Assembly (NCBI GenBank): GCA_937879825.1
Contig: CALFMQ010000330.1
Location: 1-11,427 of the forward strand
DNA from: an uncultured Phycisphaerales bacterium
GTDB taxonomy: Bacteria > Planctomycetota > Phycisphaerae > Phycisphaerales > UBA1924
Direction of reading: 5' to 3'
DNA length: 11,427 nt
The position numbers and the translations under genes were made by a program. Shown here piece by piece: positions 7,280 to 11,427 of this stretch; within the stretch, counting starts at the first letter, position 1; each line of letters opens with the position of its first letter. The notes under the pieces were generated by a model, which worked only from the letters and a program-made list of their open reading frames with translations, did no database searches and was not told where the DNA came from.

Positions 7280-7306
7280 ACTATAGAGGTCGGATACCAT
7301 CGACAA
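7280..7306 (-). promoter_or_regulatory. Candidate promoter of the membrane-protein pair
   Basis: The minus strand has TTGTCG (7301-7306), a 15-base spacer and TATAGT (7280-7285). The -10 box matches the sigma-70 consensus at five of six positions, but the spacer is shorter than the usual 16-18, which lowers confidence. Transcription would begin near 7273 and give a leader of about 70 bases copied through the G-run tract. Confidence 0.35.
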
Positions 7307-7365
7307 CCGTCCCCGCACTTTCCTTCATTCGAGGCGGCATCCCGTCGATTTCACCGATCACACTC

Positions 7366-8508
7366 ATGCCCGATCAACCCCCCAAGTTCACCGCCGAGTC
7401 CGACGATGCTGCCCGTGCGCTCGCCCAACTCCGCGATCGCATCGACAAGATCGACCGGCGCGTCATCGAACTGCTCAACGAGCGCGCCTCCGCGGTCGTC
7501 GAGGTCGGCAACCTCAAACGCGGCTCCGGAATCCCCATCTACGCGCCCCACCGCGAACAACAGGTCCTTGAGAAAGTCCTCGGGCTCAATCAAGGGCCGC
7601 TGTCCGACCGCACCATCGAGGCCGTGTACCGTGAGATCATGAGCGGCTCATTCGCATTGGAGCATCCGTTGCGTATCGGCTACCTCGGCCCGCAGGGATC
7701 CTTCTCCCATCAGGCGGCCGTCAAGCAGTTCGGATCGTCCGTCAGTTTCGAGGATGTCCACGAGGTCCGGGGCGTTTTCACCGAAGTCGTCCGCGGGCAC
7801 TGCAACTACGGGCTGGTCCCCATCGAGAACTCACTCGGCGGCGGCATCGTCGAAACGCTCGACGCCTTCATCGATCACGGCGCCAATATCAATGTCTACG
7901 CCGAGGTCCTGCTCTCCGTCCGACACGCCCTCTTGGCCAACTGCGAGCCGCGGAATGTCAAACGCATCTACTCCAAGGCCGAGGTCTTCTCGCAGTGCCG
8001 CGACTGGCTCGCCACGCAATACCCATCCGCCGAACAGATCCCCGCGACCAGCACCAGCCGCGCCGTGCAGATCGTCCGCGAAGAAAGCGAACGCGATCCC
8101 GACTGCGGCAGCGCCGCCATCGCCTCCGAACTCGCCGGCCAGCTCTACGGCGTCAATCTCCTCTTCGCCGACATCGAGGACGACCCCAACAACGTCACGC
8201 GCTTCTTCGTGATCTCGCGCCAGCAGGCCCGCCCATCCGAAGACGACAAAACCTCCGTCATGTTCACCACCCCCGACAAGCCCGGGGCGCTGGTGCATGT
8301 GCTCAGCGCCTTCGAGCACAACGGCGTCAATCTCTCCCACATCGACAAACGCCCGAGCCGGCGCGAAAACTGGCAGTACACCTTCTTCATCGATGCGCAG
8401 GGACACCGCGAGGACGCCAAAGTACGCGCCGCGATCAACGAGGCCGCGCCGCACTGCAAAGACAGCGTAGTCCTCGACAGCTACCCGCGCGCCAAACGCA
8501 TTCTCTGA
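7366..8508 (+). CDS. pheA: Bifunctional chorismate mutase / prephenate dehydratase
   Basis: This enzyme takes chorismate to prephenate and then phenylpyruvate, the committed steps to phenylalanine, in the cytoplasm. The 380 residues contain three domains. An AroQ chorismate mutase (about 15-95) shows Arg23, Arg40, Lys51 and HREQQ (62-66) at the positions of the E. coli active site. The prephenate dehydratase (about 102-285) shows GYLGPQGSFSHQAA, YGLVPIENSLGGGIVETLD and the catalytic TRF (278-280, in NNVTRFFVI). A C-terminal ACT domain (about 296-375) shows TPDKPGAL and GVNLSHIDKRPSRR. The ACT motif, ESRP in E. coli PheA, reads DKRP here. The ATG at 7366 begins just before the mutase domain; an earlier in-frame start would add about 63 residues of G-run translation. 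No clear ribosome site precedes it. It ends 15 bases from the convergent DUF3467 gene. Confidence 0.95.
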   Translation: MPDQPPKFTAESDDAARALAQLRDRIDKIDRRVIELLNERASAVVEVGNLKRGSGIPIYAPHREQQVLEKVLGLNQGPLSDRTIEAVYREIMSGSFALEHPLRIGYLGPQGSFSHQAAVKQFGSSVSFEDVHEVRGVFTEVVRGHCNYGLVPIENSLGGGIVETLDAFIDHGANINVYAEVLLSVRHALLANCEPRNVKRIYSKAEVFSQCRDWLATQYPSAEQIPATSTSRAVQIVREESERDPDCGSAAIASELAGQLYGVNLLFADIEDDPNNVTRFFVISRQQARPSEDDKTSVMFTTPDKPGALVHVLSAFEHNGVNLSHIDKRPSRRENWQYTFFIDAQGHREDAKVRAAINEAAPHCKDSVVLDSYPRAKRIL

Positions 8509-8523
8509 ACGCCCCGCTCCGCG

Positions 8524-8835
8524 TCAGGCCCGCGCGACCGGCTTCGGGCCCTCGAGATCGATCGTCCCGTAGGCCTTCTCGTACGCCGCCACCGCCTGGT
8601 GAATCGAGCCGAGCAGACGCTTCGCCGTCGACCAGTTCATGATCACCCGCGAGCCGACAGAGAACACCATCTGCATGGGCTCGCCCTGCTTGGCGCCGCT
8701 CTGCACGGGGAGGTTCACGCCGAAGTCGAGAATAAGTTCATCGGATGTCGTCCCCGAGCGGATGGTGTTGGCGTACGCCGTCGCCATCTTCGTCTCGTCG
8801 ATGCGGATATGGACCTGCTGCTCCTGTGCGCTCAT
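8524..8835 (-). CDS. DUF3467 family protein
   Basis: This is a soluble protein of 103 residues. The order of features fits DUF3467, a widespread bacterial family without established function: an N-terminal strand (VHIRIDETKMATAYANT), a central TTSDELILDFGVNLP, then SRVIMNWSTAKRLLGSIHQAVAAYEKAYGTI, in which a strand leads into a helix with AKRL and a final YE-x(2)-YG-x-I. The family often begins close to here and is about 100 residues long, so the gene is complete. The minus strand has AGAGGGAG seven bases before the ATG, a reasonable Shine-Dalgarno site. It lies 40 bases downstream of tRNA-Leu on the same strand and could be read from the same transcript. It converges on pheA. Family assignment is from pattern memory and fairly confident; no function is offered. 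Confidence 0.85.
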   Translation of the reverse strand: MSAQEQQVHIRIDETKMATAYANTIRSGTTSDELILDFGVNLPVQSGAKQGEPMQMVFSVGSRVIMNWSTAKRLLGSIHQAVAAYEKAYGTIDLEGPKPVARA

Positions 8836-8875
8836 GAACTCGCTCCCTCTGGGATTGGTGATTGCGTGATGTCAG

Positions 8876-8959
8876 TGCCGGAGGAGGGAGTCGAACCCTC
8901 AAGCCCTTTCGGGCGGCGGATTTTGAATCCGCTGCGTCTGCCAGTTCCGCCACTCCGGC
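8876..8959 (-). tRNA. tRNA-Leu (anticodon CAA)
   Basis: The minus strand folds as a class II tRNA of 84 bases. The seven-pair acceptor stem is GCCGGAG with CTCCGGC, discriminator A. The anticodon arm is GCGGA-TTCAAAA-TCCGC, which gives anticodon CAA (reads UUG). A long variable arm (CCCGAAAGGG) and a T arm GAGGGTTCGACTCCCTC complete it. The long variable arm and A discriminator are typical of tRNA-Leu. The bases after the discriminator are CTG, so the CCA end is not encoded and must be added by CCA-adding enzyme. Confidence 0.97.
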
Positions 8960-9024
8960 AAAAGGAAATAAACGATTGAGTGGGGGGGTAAGGGCAGACA
9001 TGATAACCACGCCCCGCCGGAGCG

Positions 9025-9564
9025 TTAGTTCGCGCCCGAAGCGTCCGCCTGCGACCCGATCCGGCTCATCGACCGCGCCCGGCCCGCGCCGTCGAGGTAC
9101 TTCCACGCGCCGCTGTCGATCGCGCTCTTGGCGTAGGTGAGCACACTCGCCGGCGGGAACGCCCCCGGCTGATCCGTCGCCTCGATGCGCATCAGCACGG
9201 CATCGCCGGCGATGAACCACCGCCCGTGCACCGTGATCTGCGCGCGATCTCCGGTCTCTCGCTCCTCGATCGAGCCATCCGCCATGAACAACCCGTCGCC
9301 GGTGAGATTGAACCGGACACGCATCACGCGGCGCTCGGTCTGGCTCGTCTGCTCCCAAACGCCGATGTAGGGCGAGTCCGCCGGGGGTGCCGGAACCTCC
9401 GATGGTCCCGCCGAACCCGTGCCCCCATCCCCGCTCCCGCCGCCCGCCTGACCCGGCTGCCCCTTGGCAACCGCCTTCACGAGGCCGTGGTGCTCGTCGC
9501 TCCGTTTGCACGAAGCAACCACGACCGAAGAAGCCAGGAGCAGGATCAGGCCGTACCGTCGCAT
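9025..9564 (-). CDS. Putative lipoprotein with a small beta-rich domain
   Basis: The family is unrecognised. From the ATG at 9564 there are 179 residues, beginning with a lipoprotein signal: MRRYG, a hydrophobic stretch (6-17) and the lipobox VASC with the lipidated Cys at 19. A Gly/Pro/Ser-rich linker (about 35-64) follows. Next comes a domain with IGVWEQ, RVMRVRFNLTGDGLFMADGS and GRWFIAGDAVLMRIEA. This alternating pattern of GxW and strand-turn-strand resembles small lipocalin-like domains that measure departure from a baseline, but I see no specific family. After lipidation it would sit on the periplasmic side of a membrane. A GTG start at 9582 would add six residues before the basic N-region and is less likely. 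It diverges from tig, and tRNA-Leu follows 65 bases downstream. Confidence 0.75.
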   Translation of the reverse strand: MRRYGLILLLASSVVVASCKRSDEHHGLVKAVAKGQPGQAGGGSGDGGTGSAGPSEVPAPPADSPYIGVWEQTSQTERRVMRVRFNLTGDGLFMADGSIEERETGDRAQITVHGRWFIAGDAVLMRIEATDQPGAFPPASVLTYAKSAIDSGAWKYLDGAGRARSMSRIGSQADASGAN

Positions 9565-9633
9565 GATCGCAATATCGGGCACTCGCCATCCCTTGTTCCG
9601 CCCAAATCAGAAGCACCCCCGTCGCCCCGATGG

Positions 9634-9662
9634 TTGGCGGGGTCGGGCAAAGCGGGTAATCT
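9634..9662 (+). promoter_or_regulatory. Candidate promoter of tig
   Basis: TTGGCG (9634-9639) and TAATCT (9657-9662) are spaced by exactly 17 bases and oriented toward tig. The -35 box keeps TTG and the -10 box keeps the key TA and final T of the sigma-70 consensus. Transcription would begin near 9669 with a leader of about 64 bases. In so GC-rich a background such a match may arise by chance. Confidence 0.35.
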
Positions 9663-9732
9663 GCTCGGCTCGCCCCGCAGGGGGGTGGACCACCCGAAAC
9701 CGACCCTTCACCCGGATTGAGAGAGCCAACCA

Positions 9733-11133
9733 ATGGCCGACAGCAGCGCCACCATGACCACCCACGATGTCAAGATCGAGGACATCGGCCCCAGCCGCAA
9801 ACGCATCACCATCTCCATCCCGGGCGATCAGGTCACCCAGAAGATGGACGAGATGCTCGATGTCATGGCCGCCCAGGCGCAACTCCCCGGCTTCCGCCAG
9901 GGGCACGCGCCGCGCCACATCGTCCAGAAGCGTTTCGGCTCGCATGTCGCCACCGAGACCCGCTCGCAGCTCATCTCATCCTCGTATTCCGAGGCCATCC
10001 AGAACAACAAGATCATGGTCATCGGCGAGCCCGAGCCCGTCGAAGACATCGACGCGCTCACCCTCGAACGCGGCAAGCCCGTCAAGTTCGCGGTCGAGGT
10101 CGATGTCCCGCCGACATTCGACATGCCCAAAACCGAGGGCGTCGAGATCATGAAGCCCCTCATCGAAGTCACCGACGACATGGCCGACAAGCAGGTCAAG
10201 CAACTCTGCATGAACGAAGGCCGCCTCGAAACGCAGGACAAGGGCGCGCCCGGCGATTACTGCATCGGCCGCGGCGTCATGAAGAAGGGCGACGAGACCC
10301 TCCTCGATATCGAAGGCGCCGTCGTCCAGATCCCCGAGAAGTCCTCCGACGGCAAGGGCGCCATCCTCGGAGTCATGGTCGACGACTTCGCCAAGCAGAT
10401 CGGCACGCCCAAGGCCGGCGATGTCGTCAAGTTCAAGACCAAGGGCCCCAAGCAGCACGAGGACGAGCGCGTCCGCGGCGCCGACCTCGTCATCGAGTAC
10501 GAAATCGACCGCGTCGAGCGCATCATCCCCATCGGCGTCGAGGACCTCGTCCGCGGCCTCGGATTCTCGGAAGAGAAGCAACTCCGCGAGATGGTCACGC
10601 TCCGGCTCAATCAGCGGGCCATGCTCGAGCAGCAGTCCGCGATGCGCCAGCAGGTGGCGCTCTATCTCGTCGATCACGCCGAGATGGACCTCCCCGAGCG
10701 CGTCACCGCCAAGCAGGCCCAAGCCAACATCAACCGCCGGCGCATGGAACTCGTGTACCGAGGTGTCTCACAGGGCGAGATCGAACGCCAGATGGCAGAG
10801 ATCCGCCGCACGTCCGACGAGTCCGCCAAGCGCGACCTCAAACTCTTCTTCATTCTCTCCCGCGCCGCCCAGGACATGGGCGTCCAGATCACGCCCGAGG
10901 AAGTCAACGGCCGCATCACCCAGATGGCCGCGCAGCGCGGCATGCGCCCCGACAAGCTCGCCGAAGAACTCCACAACTCCGGACAACTCAATCTCATCGC
11001 CCAGCAGATTCGCGAGCACAAGACCCTCGACGCGATCGTCGAGAAAGCCAAGGTCGAAGAGGTCTCCCTCGACGATTACAACAAGCGAATCTCCAAGCGT
11101 GATGAACTGAGCGAGGTCTCCGTCGTCGAGTGA
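9733..11133 (+). CDS. tig: Trigger factor (ribosome-associated chaperone)
   Basis: Trigger factor binds ribosomes at the exit tunnel and shields nascent chains. The 466-residue length is near the usual 430-480. The N-terminal ribosome-binding domain (about 11-130) has the signature loop GFRQGHAPRHIVQKRFG (53-69), with Phe-Arg at 54-55 for L23 docking. The central region (about 172-262), where an FKBP-type PPIase domain is expected, is recognisable only by its frame (APGDYC, KGDETLLDIEG, KAGDVVKF and ADLVIEYEIDRVE) and lacks the PGFE-type loop, so isomerase activity is doubtful. The helical C-terminal substrate-binding arms run from about 268 to 445, with AKRDLKLFFILSRAAQDMGVQITPEEVNGRI typical of the family when read in pieces. 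An upstream GAGAG is at best a weak ribosome site. The lipoprotein gene diverges from it. Confidence 0.95.
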   Translation: MADSSATMTTHDVKIEDIGPSRKRITISIPGDQVTQKMDEMLDVMAAQAQLPGFRQGHAPRHIVQKRFGSHVATETRSQLISSSYSEAIQNNKIMVIGEPEPVEDIDALTLERGKPVKFAVEVDVPPTFDMPKTEGVEIMKPLIEVTDDMADKQVKQLCMNEGRLETQDKGAPGDYCIGRGVMKKGDETLLDIEGAVVQIPEKSSDGKGAILGVMVDDFAKQIGTPKAGDVVKFKTKGPKQHEDERVRGADLVIEYEIDRVERIIPIGVEDLVRGLGFSEEKQLREMVTLRLNQRAMLEQQSAMRQQVALYLVDHAEMDLPERVTAKQAQANINRRRMELVYRGVSQGEIERQMAEIRRTSDESAKRDLKLFFILSRAAQDMGVQITPEEVNGRITQMAAQRGMRPDKLAEELHNSGQLNLIAQQIREHKTLDAIVEKAKVEEVSLDDYNKRISKRDELSEVSVVE

Positions 11134-11170
11134 CGATCGGACAAGCATTGGCGCCTATTCATTCAAGACC

Positions 11171-11427
11171 ATGATCCCCGCGACGACCATGCCGATCGTT
11201 CGAGTGGGGAGCGGTGTCGCCGCGCAGATGTCCAGCTCCCGCGCGCTCACGCACCTCGTCCCGCTCCTCATCGCGTTGGGCGTCCTGGTCATCATCGGCG
11301 GGGTCGTCATCTCCTGGGCGCGCAAGAGTCTGCTCGACAAAGAAACCGAGCAGGACGCCGCCGTCGAACTCCCCGAACTCCGGCGGCTCCGCGACTCCGG
11401 CGCGATCTCGCGCGAGGAGTACGAGGT
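11171..11427 (+). CDS. Single-helix membrane protein with SHOCT-like motif (3' end missing)
   Basis: The frame stays open from the ATG at 11171 to the window edge, 85 codons. It encodes a polar lead, one clear membrane helix at about residues 32-49 (LVPLLIALGVLVIIGGVVIS), a basic WARKS stop-transfer segment, and then an acidic stretch ending in LPELRRLRDSGAISREEYE. That last segment matches the SHOCT pattern (leucine-rich helix, then L-x-D-x-G-x-I-S-x-E-E-Y/F-E), a short domain usually found at the C-terminus of bacterial membrane proteins. If so, little of the gene is missing. In-frame ATGs at 11189 and 11228 are alternative starts; the last would begin MSSSRAL, just before the helix. It lies 37 bases after tig. 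No function can be assigned. Confidence 0.65.
   Translation, partial: MIPATTMPIVRVGSGVAAQMSSSRALTHLVPLLIALGVLVIIGGVVISWARKSLLDKETEQDAAVELPELRRLRDSGAISREEYE

Noticed and set aside
7177..7365. Upstream in-frame ATG extension of pheA
   Set aside because: The added 63 residues are mostly Gly, Arg and Met translated from the G-run tract and overlap the divergent gene; the mutase domain begins just after the ATG at 7366.
7831..8454. Minus-strand open frame opposite pheA (207 codons)
   Set aside because: Antisense to conserved prephenate dehydratase and ACT sequence; composition is a Gly/Asp/Val shadow.
8528..8547. GGCCCG...CGGGCC inverted repeat near the convergent ends of pheA and the DUF3467 gene
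   Set aside because: It lies inside the DUF3467 coding end, has no T-run on either side, and such repeats are common at this GC content.
9009..9025. Seven-pair hairpin with loop GGC at the lipoprotein stop codon (minus strand)
   Set aside because: It could be a terminator, but it is followed by GGUUAU rather than a U-run and overlaps the stop codon, so I do not call it.
9976..10722. Minus-strand open frame opposite tig (248 codons), and a frame-shifted plus-strand frame at 9717-11102
   Set aside because: Both are shadows of trigger factor. The minus frame is almost all Asp, Leu, Gly and Val; the plus frame is Arg/His/Pro-rich and has no family features.
1..11427. Mobile elements, CRISPR arrays, toxin-antitoxin or defence genes
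   Set aside because: No transposase, integrase, spaced direct repeats or known defence domain was found in any plausible gene, and the tRNA-Leu has no adjacent integrase or repeated 3' end.

Overview
The window reads as an ordinary chromosomal stretch of a GC-rich bacterium, with compact housekeeping genes on both strands. A planctomycete, possibly of the Phycisphaerae, is my best guess. The clues are an approximately 1000-residue PurL carrying PurS-like sequence at its N-terminus, several starts without a clear Shine-Dalgarno site, a DUF3467 protein, and secreted or membrane orphans between core genes. This placement is inference; no rRNA or other decisive marker is present.

Left part (1-3436): the minus strand carries purL followed, after a 3-base gap, by purQ, which runs off the left edge. 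Together they encode FGAM synthase (step 4 of purine synthesis). No separate purS is visible; two PurS-like units are instead fused to the front of PurL. The last ~165 codons of purL are clearly poorer in GC than the rest of the gene and than purQ.

Middle part (3437-7202): rnhA (RNase HI) diverges from purL and is followed by a small secreted protein of unknown function. That gene ends inside the 3' end of the convergent gene thyX (flavin-dependent thymidylate synthase). Upstream of thyX lies an intrinsic terminator that closes a minus-strand pair of membrane proteins. Both appear to have seven membrane segments built from a repeated two-helix unit of about 48 residues, and they look like paralogues.

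Right part (7203-11427): a 163-base divergent region with a strong G-run tract separates the membrane pair from pheA (chorismate mutase-prephenate dehydratase with an ACT domain). The minus strand then carries, in transcription order, a lipoprotein, tRNA-Leu(CAA) and a DUF3467 protein. Divergent from the lipoprotein is tig (trigger factor) with a degenerate PPIase domain, followed by the start of a one-helix membrane protein with a SHOCT-like motif that leaves the window.

I see no mobile element, CRISPR array, phage gene or defence system, and nothing that amounts to a clearly new system. The items most worth following are the membrane-protein pair, the PurS-PurS-PurL fusion and the composition break in purL.
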